Positions 15,448 through 23,040 of a stretch of DNA of 35,828 bases are shown here, one piece after another. This DNA comes from Micromonospora tarensis (GTDB lineage: Bacteria; Actinomycetota; Actinomycetes; Mycobacteriales; Micromonosporaceae). Made by a program: the position numbers and the translations under genes. Below the pieces are notes generated by a model. It was not told the DNA's origin. It was given only the letters and a program-made list of their open reading frames with translations, and searched no databases. Positions within the stretch are counted from its first letter, which is position 1. The number at the start of each line of letters is the position of its first letter. Location: contig NZ_JAEVHL010000043.1 of the NCBI RefSeq assembly GCF_016803395.1, positions 1-35,828 on the forward strand, in the 5' to 3' direction.

Positions 15448-15942
15448 GTGGGTCTCCAGCTCCCCGACGAGTTGCGCTCGTTGCTCGGCATCCTGGGTTT
15501 CAACTGGCCGGAGGCGGACGAGCAGAAGCTTGCCGAGATGGGTCAGGCGTGGATGTCCTTCGCGGGCACTCTCGGCTCGATCGTCGGTTCGGCCAATGCC
15601 GGTGCGGCCCCGGTCTGGGCGGGTAACAGCGGCGCCGACATCAGCGCTTTTCAGCGGTGGTGGGGCAATGAGGAGGGCCCGGTCGCGAGCATCCGGGACG
15701 GGGTGCCCGCGGCCACGCTGACCGGCACCGGTCTGGTGATCTGCGCCATGATCGTGTTGGCGTTGAAGATCGCGGTGATCGTCCAGTTGGTGATTCTGGC
15801 GATCCAGATCGCGCAGGCCGTCGCGACGGCGGCGGCGACGTTCGGCGCGACCCTGCTGGAGATTCCGATTTTCCAGCAGCTCGCCCGCACGGTGGTGAAC
15901 AACCTCTTCCAAGAGGTGCTGTTCACGCTGCTGGAGGCGTAG
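15448..15942 (+). CDS. CpnT-N-like (WXG100-like) protein with transmembrane helices, effector N-terminal part
   Basis: 164-aa protein that looks like the N-terminal module of CpnT-type polymorphic toxins. It begins GLQLPDELRSLLGILGFNWPEADEQKLAEM, then AQ-type helices with W57-A-G59 (VWAGNSGADISAF), and a strongly hydrophobic stretch at about 95-135 that likely spans the membrane. GAGGG lies 5 nt before the GTG start. It ends in TAG at 15940-15942. The EndoU gene begins three bases later in the same frame, so both proteins together equal one full-length effector divided by a single stop codon. Confidence 0.82.
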   Translation: MGLQLPDELRSLLGILGFNWPEADEQKLAEMGQAWMSFAGTLGSIVGSANAGAAPVWAGNSGADISAFQRWWGNEEGPVASIRDGVPAATLTGTGLVICAMIVLALKIAVIVQLVILAIQIAQAVATAAATFGATLLEIPIFQQLARTVVNNLFQEVLFTLLEA

Positions 15943-15945
15943 GCG

Positions 15946-16449
15946 GTGGCGGGGCGGTCGAGTGGCAAGCTCATCTCGGCGGCGTTCCGTTACCTGAAGA
16001 AGGCGAGGCGGCGGCAGCGCCCGGGTCGGTTGGACCACGAGCGTCGCAGTCATGTGTTCCGTGGTGACGTGCGGCGGCCGGCGAACAACCCGAACCACCC
16101 GTACGGCTCGGGTTATCACTACCGTCCCGGCGGTCAGGATTTTCCGGACCGTCGGATCGTGCCCGGTTCGATCAACCAGCCGAGGCCGAACGGGCCGTAC
16201 TCCGCGCGTCCGGAATACTTCGATCCGGTCACCGGTCGGTGGTTGCCCAAGGGCGGCAACGGTGGGGTGAGCACGTTCTTTCCGGACCACTGGACGCCGG
16301 CCCAGGTGGACGCGGCCATCCCCACGGCGTTTCAGCGGGCTACCGCGATCCCTGGTTCGAACATGTGGGAAGGCTTCTACCGGGGTGTGCGAATTGAGGG
16401 CTGGTATGGTCCCAACGGCACTCTCGGCAACGGTTGGCCGACGCTCTGA
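15946..16449 (+). CDS. EndoU-family ribonuclease toxin domain protein
   Basis: 167-aa protein: a basic lead-in (KKARRRQRPGR) and then a bacterial EndoU-type nuclease domain, the toxin module found in many CDI and type VII effectors; EndoU enzymes cut RNA. Likely catalytic residues are H36 (SHVFRGD), H58 (SGYHYRP) and K102 (LPKGG), with the C-terminal FFPDHWTPAQVDAAI and GWPTL blocks also typical. Spacing between the second His and the Lys (44) fits the family. GTG 15946 has GGAGG 8 nt upstream, so it can be translated on its own, or by readthrough of the TAG at 15940. The next gene is the likely immunity gene. Confidence 0.85.
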   Translation: MAGRSSGKLISAAFRYLKKARRRQRPGRLDHERRSHVFRGDVRRPANNPNHPYGSGYHYRPGGQDFPDRRIVPGSINQPRPNGPYSARPEYFDPVTGRWLPKGGNGGVSTFFPDHWTPAQVDAAIPTAFQRATAIPGSNMWEGFYRGVRIEGWYGPNGTLGNGWPTL

Positions 16450-16460
16450 CGGAGATATCC

Positions 16461-16910
16461 TTGCCCCTCATCAGGTTCTTCCTCGCCGACAGCGGTGGCG
16501 TGCGCTTCGACGTCGACCCGGCCCGCTACGACCGTTACCGTCCGCTGGGGGCGTGGGCGATGAGCGAGATCGGCAAGCATGCCGGGGTAGTCCTCGACGG
16601 GTTGGCGATGGTGGACGACGCGGCGGCCGGGCGGCCGGTGGAGCCGTGGACCAGTGCGAGCTACGACGTGGTGATCGACGCGTCCGGGATCCGGTTCCGT
16701 AATCACTTCGCGGACAGTGAGCAGGGGGCGTATTCGCTCGACGAGCTGCGGCAGGTGTTGGAGGACTACTGGCGGTTCCTGGCTGCCATTCCGGAGACGC
16801 CGGGTGCGTTCCGGGAGTACTCCCCGGAGTTGCCGCTGCCGGAGGCCGAGGTGTTGCTCTGGGAGAAGGTGTGGGGTCGCGCGCATCCGTACCGGGGCAG
16901 GCTTTTCTGA
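16461..16910 (+). CDS. Candidate immunity protein for the EndoU toxin
   Basis: 149-aa soluble acidic protein; I do not recognise the family. It begins MPLIRFFLADSGGVRFDVD and contains SYDVVIDASGIRFRNHFADSEQGAYSLDELRQVLEDYWRFLAAIPE, a strand-strand-helix pattern with conserved-looking aromatic residues, then an acidic C-terminal part (LPEAEVLLWEKVW). Role inferred from position: it is directly after the toxin gene, 11 bp apart, same strand, as immunity genes are. The TTG start at 16461 is chosen because GGAGA precedes it by 5 nt and follows the toxin stop; an in-frame TTG at 16434 would overlap the toxin and has no ribosome binding site. Confidence 0.65.
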   Translation: MPLIRFFLADSGGVRFDVDPARYDRYRPLGAWAMSEIGKHAGVVLDGLAMVDDAAAGRPVEPWTSASYDVVIDASGIRFRNHFADSEQGAYSLDELRQVLEDYWRFLAAIPETPGAFREYSPELPLPEAEVLLWEKVWGRAHPYRGRLF

Positions 16911-16971
16911 GCCGTTCGTGGGGGCGGCGGTGGTGGGACGGGGTGGAGCGTCGGGGTTCTGGGCCTTATGA

Positions 16972-16991
16972 TGATCGAAGTTATTCGATCA
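16972..16991. promoter_or_regulatory. Palindrome upstream of zwf (possible operator)
   Basis: Perfect 8-bp inverted repeat TGATCGAA, spacer GTTA, TTCGATCA, about 165 bp before the zwf start. The half-site ATGATCGAA occurs again at 17138-17146, right before the zwf ribosome binding site. A regulator-binding role is inference. The rest of 16911-17156 shows no gene. Confidence 0.4.
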
Positions 16992-17156
16992 CGTTGGGCC
17001 GGACGTTACCTGCGTCACATCTGGACCGTAACCCTTCTTCAAGGTAAGCGCCGTCGCTGTCGCCGACCTCACGTGCGCCGCTCGTCAGGGAATGCCCGGG
17101 GCGGGTCGCGCGGTTCTCCGTTCGGAAGATCAGGATCATGATCGAATGGAAGTGCC

Positions 17157-18536
17157 ATGCACATGCGCTCAGATGCGGTAGTGCTGTTCGGTGTCACCGG
17201 TGACCTCGTCTCGAAGAAGCTGTTCCCGGCGCTGTACGAGTTGACCCGGCGTGATCGCCTCGATGTTCCGGTGATCGGTGTGGCCCGCTCCCCCTGGGAT
17301 GATCAGCAGTTGGTCACCATGGCCCGTAAGTCGGTTGCCGAGGCGAACGACGAGGTCGACGACGAGGTCTTCGACCGGTTGGCGGGCAACCTCGCGATGA
17401 TCTCCGGTAACTACGCGGACCGAACCACGTACGAGCGGCTGGCCGAGCGGCTGCGGGGTGCCCAGCGGCCGGTCTTCTACCTGGCGATTCCTCCGGCGGT
17501 GTTCGGTTCCGTCGTCGAGGGGCTCGCGGCCGTGGGTCTGGCCGACCGGGGTCGGGTGATCGTGGAGAAGCCGTTCGGGCGTGACCTGGAGTCGTCCCGG
17601 GAGTTGGATCGCACGCTGCGGGCGGCGTTCGCGCCGGAGCGGGTGTTCCGCATCGACCATTATCTCGGCAAGGAGGCCGTGGAGGGTCTCTACGCCTTCC
17701 GGTTCGCCAACCGGTTGTTCGAGCCACTGTGGAACAACGAGCACATCGACAACATCCAGGTGACCCTGGCGGAGGGTTTCGGCACGCAGGGTCGCGCCGG
17801 CTTCTACGACACGGTGGGCGCCACCCGGGACGTGTTGCAGAACCACATCCTGCAGGTCGTCGCGCTGGTCGCGATGGAGGCGCCCGACGGCGAGGACACC
17901 GCCGCGTTCCGTGAGGCGGAGGTTTCGGTGTTGCGGCAGATCGCGCCGCTGTCGCCGGAGTCGACAGTGCGGGGGCAGTACGCGGGCTACCGGGACGAGC
18001 CGGGTGTCGCGCCGGGCTCGAACACGGAGACGTTCGTCGCGACCCGGTTGACTGTCGACTCTCCCCGTTGGGCGGGGGTGCCGTTCTATCTGCGCACGGG
18101 TAAGTCGTTGCCGGGGACGGCGACGGAGGTGGTGGTCGAGTTCAAGCAGCCGCAGCGGTCGCTGATTCCGGCGGAGCGGGGCACGGCGACCGCCGCGAAC
18201 CTGCTGCGGTTCCGGCTCGGTCGCGGTGACGGCATCACGATGTCGATCCAGGCGAAGAGCCCGGGGGCTGAGGTGGCGAGCCGTCCGGTGGATCTGTCCG
18301 TTGACTTCGGTGCGGCGCTGGGGCGGCGTCAGGAGGCGTACGAGCGGTTGCTGGACGACGCGATGGATGGGCAGCACCTGCGGTTCGCCCGGGAGGAGAC
18401 GATCGAGCAGGAGTGGCGCATCGTCGAGCCGATCCTGGATCTGCCGACCCCGGTGCAGTCGTACGACAGGGGCAGTTGGGGTCCGGCGGACGCGGATGCG
18501 TTGGCCGGCGGCTGGCACACCCCCGATCTGCGGTAG
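17157..18536 (+). CDS. zwf: Glucose-6-phosphate dehydrogenase
   Basis: Oxidises glucose 6-phosphate to 6-phosphogluconolactone with NADP (or NAD), the entry step of the oxidative pentose phosphate pathway; cytoplasmic. 459 aa, slightly short of the 480-510 aa common for the family. Visible motifs: the N-terminal dinucleotide loop FGVTGDLVSKKLFPAL, the IVEKPFGRD block, the signature RIDHYLGKEAVEGLYAFRFAN with the catalytic His/Lys, and PFYLRTGKSL. GGAAG is near the ATG at 17157; a second in-frame ATG at 17163 is close by. It is not next to tal, opcA or pgl, so it is likely a second, stand-alone zwf copy. Confidence 0.95.
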   Translation: MHMRSDAVVLFGVTGDLVSKKLFPALYELTRRDRLDVPVIGVARSPWDDQQLVTMARKSVAEANDEVDDEVFDRLAGNLAMISGNYADRTTYERLAERLRGAQRPVFYLAIPPAVFGSVVEGLAAVGLADRGRVIVEKPFGRDLESSRELDRTLRAAFAPERVFRIDHYLGKEAVEGLYAFRFANRLFEPLWNNEHIDNIQVTLAEGFGTQGRAGFYDTVGATRDVLQNHILQVVALVAMEAPDGEDTAAFREAEVSVLRQIAPLSPESTVRGQYAGYRDEPGVAPGSNTETFVATRLTVDSPRWAGVPFYLRTGKSLPGTATEVVVEFKQPQRSLIPAERGTATAANLLRFRLGRGDGITMSIQAKSPGAEVASRPVDLSVDFGAALGRRQEAYERLLDDAMDGQHLRFAREETIEQEWRIVEPILDLPTPVQSYDRGSWGPADADALAGGWHTPDLR

Positions 18537-18732
18537 CCGGGCGGGAGGTTGGTTGCCGATGCTCGGCCTTCGACCGGTTCGTCGCTGGGAGCCGGAGTAG
18601 GGCGCGCTGGTCGCTGACTGACCGCTCAGCTCACGGTGGGGACCGTCCGGCGATGGTGAGGTTTGCCGCGCGCTTGTGGTGTGGGCACGTTGTGCGCGAC
18701 GTTTCTCGTCCTCGTCGGAGAGGAAGCAGCGC

Positions 18733-20145
18733 ATGCTGTCCGCACTCGATCGTCGCCACACTGTCGCGCCACCCGGTTACAGCCGGTGGCTCATTCCCCC
18801 GGCCGCGTTGGCCATCCACCTCTGCATCGGCCAGGTCTACGCCACCAGCGTCTACAAGAACTCGCTGATCGCCCACTTCGACACCGGTCAGACCGCGATC
18901 GGGGTGATCTTCAGCATCGCGATCGTGATGCTCGGGTTGTCCGCGGCGGTGGCCGGAACCTGGGTGGAGGCGAACGGGCCGCGGAAGGCGATGTTCGTCT
19001 CCGCGTGTTTCTGGGCGGCGGGCTTCCTGGTGGGGTCGCTGGGCATCGCCACGAAGCAGCTGTGGTTGCTGTATCTGGGCTACGGGTTGCTCGGCGGGAT
19101 CGGCCTGGGCATCGGCTACATCTCCCCCGTCTCGACCCTGATCAAGTGGTTTCCGGACCGGCCGGGTCTGGCCACCGGTTTGGCGATCATGGGGTTCGGT
19201 GGTGGGGCGATGGTCGCCTCTCCCCTGTCGCGGCAGCTGTTGTCGTTCTTCGACAGCGGCTACGACCCGTCCAACGCGGGCTCGACGGCGTCGGGCAGCG
19301 CCCTGGTGTGGTTGTTCGTGACGCTCGGCCTGGGCTACTTCGTGATCATGATGTTCGGGGTGGCGAACGTGCGGGTGCCGGCGGAGGGGTGGCGCCCGGC
19401 CGGGTTCGACCCGGCGAGCGTGGCGGCGAAGCCGCTGGTCACCACGGCGAACGTGTCGGCGGCGAACGCGGTGAAGACCCGGTCGTTCTGGCTGCTGTGG
19501 GTGGTGCTGTTCTGCAACGTGACGGCGGGCATCGGCATCCTGGAGCAGGCCAGCCCGATGATCCAGGACTTCTTCCGCGACAACGGCTCGTCGGCGGTGA
19601 CCGTCGCGGCGGCCGGCGGGTTCGTGGGCCTGCTGTCGCTGTTCAACATGGCAGGCCGGTTCGTGTGGTCCTCCACCTCGGACGTCATCGGCCGTAAACC
19701 GATCTACCTGGTGTACCTGGGTGTCGGCATGGTGCTGTACGCGTTGCTGGCAGTGGTCGGGCAGACCGCGACGGCGTTGTTCGTGCTGTTGGCCTGCGTG
19801 ATCCTGTCGTTCTACGGCGGTGGGTTCGCGACCGTGCCGGCGTACCTGCGGGATCTGTTCGGCACCTTCCAGGTCGGTGCGATCCACGGTCGGCTGCTGA
19901 CCGCCTGGTCGGCGGCGGGGATCGCGGGCCCGCTGATCGTCAACGGGTTCCTCGACGCGCAGGGCAAGCCGGGCACGTTGACGGCGGCGGCGTACCGGCC
20001 GGCGCTGTTCACCATGGTGGGGGTCCTCGCGGTGGGCTTCGTGGCGAACCTGCTGGTGCGGCCGGTGCCGCAGCGTTACCACGAGCCGTCGGCGGAGCAG
20101 GACCTGGACGAGGAGACGACGGCGCAGAGGAGTGCTACGCGATGA
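18733..20145 (+). CDS. MFS transporter, OxlT (oxalate/formate antiporter)-like
   Basis: 12-helix major facilitator superfamily carrier of the OxlT / monocarboxylate-like branch: it begins with PPAALAIHLCIGQVYATSVYKNSL, includes GWFPDRPGLATGLAIMGFGGGA-type loop (here KWFPDRPGLATGLAIMGF) and a second-half NMAGRFVWSSTSDVIGRKPIY. Transport of oxalate, formate or another small carboxylate is possible; the substrate is not shown by sequence. 470 aa from ATG 18733, chosen because GAGGAAG lies just upstream and the family begins near there. The stop overlaps the start of a 41-aa membrane protein (ATGA), so the two are coupled and probably act together. Confidence 0.85.
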   Translation: MLSALDRRHTVAPPGYSRWLIPPAALAIHLCIGQVYATSVYKNSLIAHFDTGQTAIGVIFSIAIVMLGLSAAVAGTWVEANGPRKAMFVSACFWAAGFLVGSLGIATKQLWLLYLGYGLLGGIGLGIGYISPVSTLIKWFPDRPGLATGLAIMGFGGGAMVASPLSRQLLSFFDSGYDPSNAGSTASGSALVWLFVTLGLGYFVIMMFGVANVRVPAEGWRPAGFDPASVAAKPLVTTANVSAANAVKTRSFWLLWVVLFCNVTAGIGILEQASPMIQDFFRDNGSSAVTVAAAGGFVGLLSLFNMAGRFVWSSTSDVIGRKPIYLVYLGVGMVLYALLAVVGQTATALFVLLACVILSFYGGGFATVPAYLRDLFGTFQVGAIHGRLLTAWSAAGIAGPLIVNGFLDAQGKPGTLTAAAYRPALFTMVGVLAVGFVANLLVRPVPQRYHEPSAEQDLDEETTAQRSATR

Positions 20146-20267
20146 ACGACGACAGCCGTAGCGGGCAGCGGGCCCGGTTGGTGGTTTCCTGGCTGGTGGT
20201 GGCGGTGCTGCTCGGCTACGGGGTGGTGCAGACCGTCATCACGGCGGCGAAGCTGTTCACCCACTGA
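20142..20267 (+). CDS. 41-aa membrane protein, MFS transporter small subunit
   Basis: Single-helix protein starting MNDDSRSGQRARLVVSWLV and continuing through VAVLLGYGVVQTVITAAKLFTH. The start ATG overlaps the MFS stop (ATGA), a typical sign of stoichiometric coupling. A short protein of this type next to OxlT-like carriers is known to annotators as an MFS small subunit. The helix (about 12-32) would sit with its basic N-terminus inside. It was too short for ordinary ORF screens. The terminator follows 3 nt later. Confidence 0.75.
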   Translation: MNDDSRSGQRARLVVSWLVVAVLLGYGVVQTVITAAKLFTH

Positions 20268-20270
20268 CAG

Positions 20271-20306
20271 GTGAGCCGGGCCGGGGCGCGCCGCGCCCCG
20301 GCTCAC
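20271..20306. terminator. Bidirectional hairpin between the MFS unit and the SDR gene
   Basis: GTGAGCC (20271-20277) pairs with GGCTCAC (20300-20306), and GGGGCGCG (20283-20290) with CGCGCCCC (20292-20299), with a small internal bulge. It lies between convergent genes and overlaps the stop codon of the SDR gene (20303-20305). Confidence 0.65.
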
Positions 20307-21031
20307 AGGCCTCCGGACACCCGCAGCACCGCCCCGGTGGCGTACGAGGCGTCCGGGCTGAGCAGCCAGGCGATGGCGGCGGCGATCTCGTCGGGTTCGC
20401 CGGCGCGGCCCAGCGGGATGCGGCCGACGGCGGTGTCCGCGCGGTCGGGCACACCGGAGTCGGCGTGGATGTCGGTGCGCACCAGGCCGGGTGCGACGGC
20501 GTTGACCCGGATGCCGCGCGGGGCGAGTTCCTTGGCCAGGCCGACGGTGAGCGTGTCGGTGGCCGCCTTCACGGCGGCGTAGTGCACGTACTCCCCTGGG
20601 CTGCCGAGGGTCGCGGCCGCCGACGAGACGTTGACGATCGCGCCGCCGTCGGTGAGCCGGCGAGCGGCCTGCTGGGCGCAGAGGACGTAGCCGACCAGGT
20701 TGACGTCGACGACCCGGCGCAGGTCCTCGACGCGCAGCTCGGTGAAGGGCCCGATGAGGCTGGTGACGCCGGCGTTGTTGACCAGGCCGGTGAGCGGGCC
20801 GAGTCGCTCGGCGGCGTCGAACAGGTCGCGGACCTGGTCCGGCTCGGTGGTGTCGGCGCGTACCGCGATGGCCTGGGCGCCGGTGGCGCGCAGGTCGGCC
20901 AGGACGGCGGCGGCCGCGGCCTCGTCGCGGCGGTAGCAGAGGGCGACGTGGTGACCGGCTGCGGCGAGTCGGCGGGCGGTGGCCGCGCCGATGCCCCGGC
21001 CGCCGCCGGTGATGAGGGTGACGGGTGCCAC
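20303..21031 (-). CDS. Short-chain dehydrogenase/reductase (SDR)
   Basis: 242-aa classical SDR, NAD(P)-dependent oxidoreductase of FabG-like type; substrate unknown. The cofactor loop TGGGRGIG (residues 8-15), NNAG (85-88), catalytic serine in NVSSAAA (136/137), Y151 and K155 (YAAVK) and the following PGLVRTDIHAD loop are all present. GTG at 21031 has GGGAGG just upstream. The RRDEA after the second strand suggests NADPH preference, by family rule. It is divergent from a tiny lipoprotein ORF and the peroxiredoxin. Confidence 0.93.
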   Translation of the reverse strand: MAPVTLITGGGRGIGAATARRLAAAGHHVALCYRRDEAAAAAVLADLRATGAQAIAVRADTTEPDQVRDLFDAAERLGPLTGLVNNAGVTSLIGPFTELRVEDLRRVVDVNLVGYVLCAQQAARRLTDGGAIVNVSSAAATLGSPGEYVHYAAVKAATDTLTVGLAKELAPRGIRVNAVAPGLVRTDIHADSGVPDRADTAVGRIPLGRAGEPDEIAAAIAWLLSPDASYATGAVLRVSGGL

Positions 21032-21110
21032 GGTGCCTCCCGGGGTCTGCGCGACGGCCCTGCCGACGCTACCGTGACCGGCGCGGGTCGGTCGTCGAGA
21101 GGAGGGTCAC

Positions 21111-21203
21111 ATGCGGCGGGCGTTGGTGCTCGGCGGTGCCGGGGTGATCGGGGCGATGGCGGTGGCGGCTTGTACCCCGTCGGAGGCGCGCGGCGCGCGG
21201 TGA
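21111..21203 (+). CDS. 30-aa lipoprotein-like ORF (possible remnant)
   Basis: ATG 21111 with GGAGGG 4 nt upstream, ending TGA 21201-21203. The product is little more than a lipoprotein signal peptide: MRRALVLGGAGVIGAM, then AVAAC, a good lipobox, and a 9-residue tail TPSEARGAR. It may be a genuine tiny lipoprotein or the 5' end of a lipoprotein gene cut off by a stop; no further coding continuation was recognised before 21328. The strong ribosome binding site argues that it is translated. Confidence 0.5.
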   Translation: MRRALVLGGAGVIGAMAVAACTPSEARGAR

Positions 21204-21327
21204 TCGAGGCCCCGCCTGCCGGGGCCGGAGCTGGCCCCAGGCCGACGCGGTGGCCGATGAGGTGAGGGCGCTCCGGGTGTGATCGCTTACGCTCACCGCG
21301 CGTTCGATCGGACAACGGAGGTGCGCG

Positions 21328-21789
21328 GTGGCGGGTGTGGGTGTCGGCGACCTGGTGCGGGATTTCGAGCTGCCGGACCAGACGGGCACGCCACGGCGGC
21401 TGTCGGAGTTGCTGACGGCGGGGCCGGTGGTGCTGTTCTTCTATCCGGCGGCCATGACGCGGGGGTGCACGGCGGAGAGTTGTCACTTCCGGGACCTCGC
21501 GGCGGAGTTCGCCGCGTTGGGCGCCTCCCGGGTGGGCATCAGTCGGGACCCGGTGGCGAAGCAGGCGGAGTTCTCGCGGCTGCACGGCTTCGACTATCCG
21601 TTGTTGTCCGACGAGGACGGCACGGTGGCGCAGCAGTTCGGGGTGAAGCGGCGGGTGCCGTTGGGGCCGCTGAGCATGAAGCGGATGACGTTCGTGATCG
21701 GCACCGATCGGCGGGTCGTCGACGTGATCCACAGTGAGGTCAGCATGAACGAGCACGCGGACCGGGCGCTGCGGGCGTTGGGCGGCTGA
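21328..21789 (+). CDS. bcp: Peroxiredoxin, Bcp/PrxQ type
   Basis: 153-aa thiol peroxidase of the BCP/PrxQ group; reduces hydrogen and organic peroxides using thioredoxin. The active-site loop YPAAMTRGCTAESC shows the peroxidatic C47, T44, and resolving C52 (five positions later), the PrxQ arrangement. Later blocks: FDYPLLSDEDGTVAQQFGV and RMTFVIGTDRRVVDVIHSEV. GTG at 21328 is preceded by GGAGG with 6 nt spacing. Usual BCP length. Confidence 0.95.
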   Translation: MAGVGVGDLVRDFELPDQTGTPRRLSELLTAGPVVLFFYPAAMTRGCTAESCHFRDLAAEFAALGASRVGISRDPVAKQAEFSRLHGFDYPLLSDEDGTVAQQFGVKRRVPLGPLSMKRMTFVIGTDRRVVDVIHSEVSMNEHADRALRALGG

Positions 21790-21872
21790 GTGGGCGCGAG
21801 CCCCGTGCGGCGGTTGTCGCAGCGGGCTGGTATCAAGGCAGCAATCAAACAGGTGTACGGAAGAGGGTTGTG

Positions 21873-22559
21873 ATGGATGCCGGCCAGAGTTTGTCCACTA
21901 GCGAGGTGCAGAGCATCCGGGAGTCGTTGGCGGCCGGTCGCAAGCCGCGGGTGGTGTTCACCGCGTCGGCGGGGCAGATCGCCGGTCAGGTCGGTCAGGT
22001 GATCGAGTTGACCGACCCCGAGGTGTCCGACGAGTTCGTGGTGGTGCGGTTCGGTCGCGACGAGTTGCCGTTCTCCCCCGCCGACCTGGCGGTGGCGCCC
22101 AAGGGCGCCGGTCGGCGGGTGGTGGAGCCGAAACCGGAGCCCGAGGCGCCGGAGTCGCCCGCGGTGGCCGCGCCGGAGTTCGTGTTGGACACGCCGCGGG
22201 TGCCCGCGCAGCGACAGGAGGAGCCGAAGGTGGAGCAGACGGAGAAGCCGCCGGCGCGTCGGGCGGTCAAGGCCGTCAAGCCGAAGGGCCCGGCGGGCCT
22301 CACGGTGACCCTGGCGTACGCCGACGGTGAGTGGACCGTCGCGGCGCAGCAGGGCAGCAAGGCTCTGGCGAAGCCGTACGTGGTGAAGCCGGCGGAGGCG
22401 TTGAAGATGGTGGCGTTGGTCGACGTGCCGGGGGTGCAGGAGGCGGTGGAGCAGATCCTCGGTACCGAGCGGGCCGAGGCGGAGCAGCAGGCGGAGAAGC
22501 TGCGTGCGGAGCTGGCCGAGATCGAGGCCCGGTTGGCGGAGCTGCGCGAGGCCCGCTGA
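21873..22559 (+). CDS. DUF6319-like protein with a C-terminal coiled coil
   Basis: 228-aa protein; I recognise the N-terminal block as DUF6319-like, function unknown. About 10-75: QSIRESLAAGRKPRVVFTASAGQIAGQVGQVIEL, then DEFVVVRFGRDELPFSPADLAV, a small beta domain. The middle (80-150) is a disordered linker rich in P, E, K and A. A second small domain (about 145-185) is followed by a Glu/Ala-rich coiled coil (EQILGTERAEAEQQAEKLRAELA...). Start ATG 21873; GTG 21870 is also possible, and GAGGG is upstream. It converges on the MarR gene with 8 bp between them. Confidence 0.75.
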   Translation: MDAGQSLSTSEVQSIRESLAAGRKPRVVFTASAGQIAGQVGQVIELTDPEVSDEFVVVRFGRDELPFSPADLAVAPKGAGRRVVEPKPEPEAPESPAVAAPEFVLDTPRVPAQRQEEPKVEQTEKPPARRAVKAVKPKGPAGLTVTLAYADGEWTVAAQQGSKALAKPYVVKPAEALKMVALVDVPGVQEAVEQILGTERAEAEQQAEKLRAELAEIEARLAELREAR

Positions 22560-22567
22560 CGGGGTGC

Positions 22568-23020
22568 TCAGCGCCGGGCGTGGTGTTGCAGCAGTCGGGT
22601 GAGCAGGCGGGTCAGCTGGTCACGTTCGGCGGTGGACAGCGGGGCGAGCAGCTCGTCCTGGACCCGGCCGATGGTGTCGCCCATCCGGTGGGCCTCGTCG
22701 GCGCCGGCGGCGGTGAGGCTGATGACGTTACGGCGGCGGTCGGCCGGGTCGGGGGCGCGTACGACGAGCCCCCGGCCGGCCAGGTCGTTGATGGCCGCCA
22801 CCACGTCGCTGCGGTCGATGCCGCATCGTCGGCCGAGGTCGGCCTGGCTGGCCGGGCCGTCCTCGGCCAGCGCGGCGAGTAGCCGGTAGTGGTAGCCGCG
22901 CAGGTCGTGCGCGGCGAAGCCCTCGCTGAGCAGGCGGGTGGCGTGGGCGGCGGTCTGGTTGAGCAGCCAGCTCGGGGTGGTGCGGAGCCCGGCGGGTGAC
23001 TGCGGGGCGGTGGACTCCAT
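22568..23020 (-). CDS. MarR-family transcriptional regulator
   Basis: 150-aa winged-helix regulator. The recognition region is ALAEDGPASQADLGRRCGIDRSDVVAAINDLAGRGLVVRAPDPADRRRNVISL, with the wing DPADRRR typical of MarR. Helices at both ends (WLLNQTAAHATRLLSEGF; ERDQLTRLLTRLLQ) form the dimer interface. Ligand unknown. It is divergent from a second MarR-like gene, with an operator array between them, and is likely autoregulated. Confidence 0.93.
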   Translation of the reverse strand: MESTAPQSPAGLRTTPSWLLNQTAAHATRLLSEGFAAHDLRGYHYRLLAALAEDGPASQADLGRRCGIDRSDVVAAINDLAGRGLVVRAPDPADRRRNVISLTAAGADEAHRMGDTIGRVQDELLAPLSTAERDQLTRLLTRLLQHHARR

Positions 23021-23040
23021 GGCGGCAGCCTAACAGGATT

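Noticed and set aside
15940..15942. TAG read as pyrrolysine or another recoded amino acid
   Set aside because: No supporting genes in the window and a good ribosome binding site just after it gives a simpler explanation.
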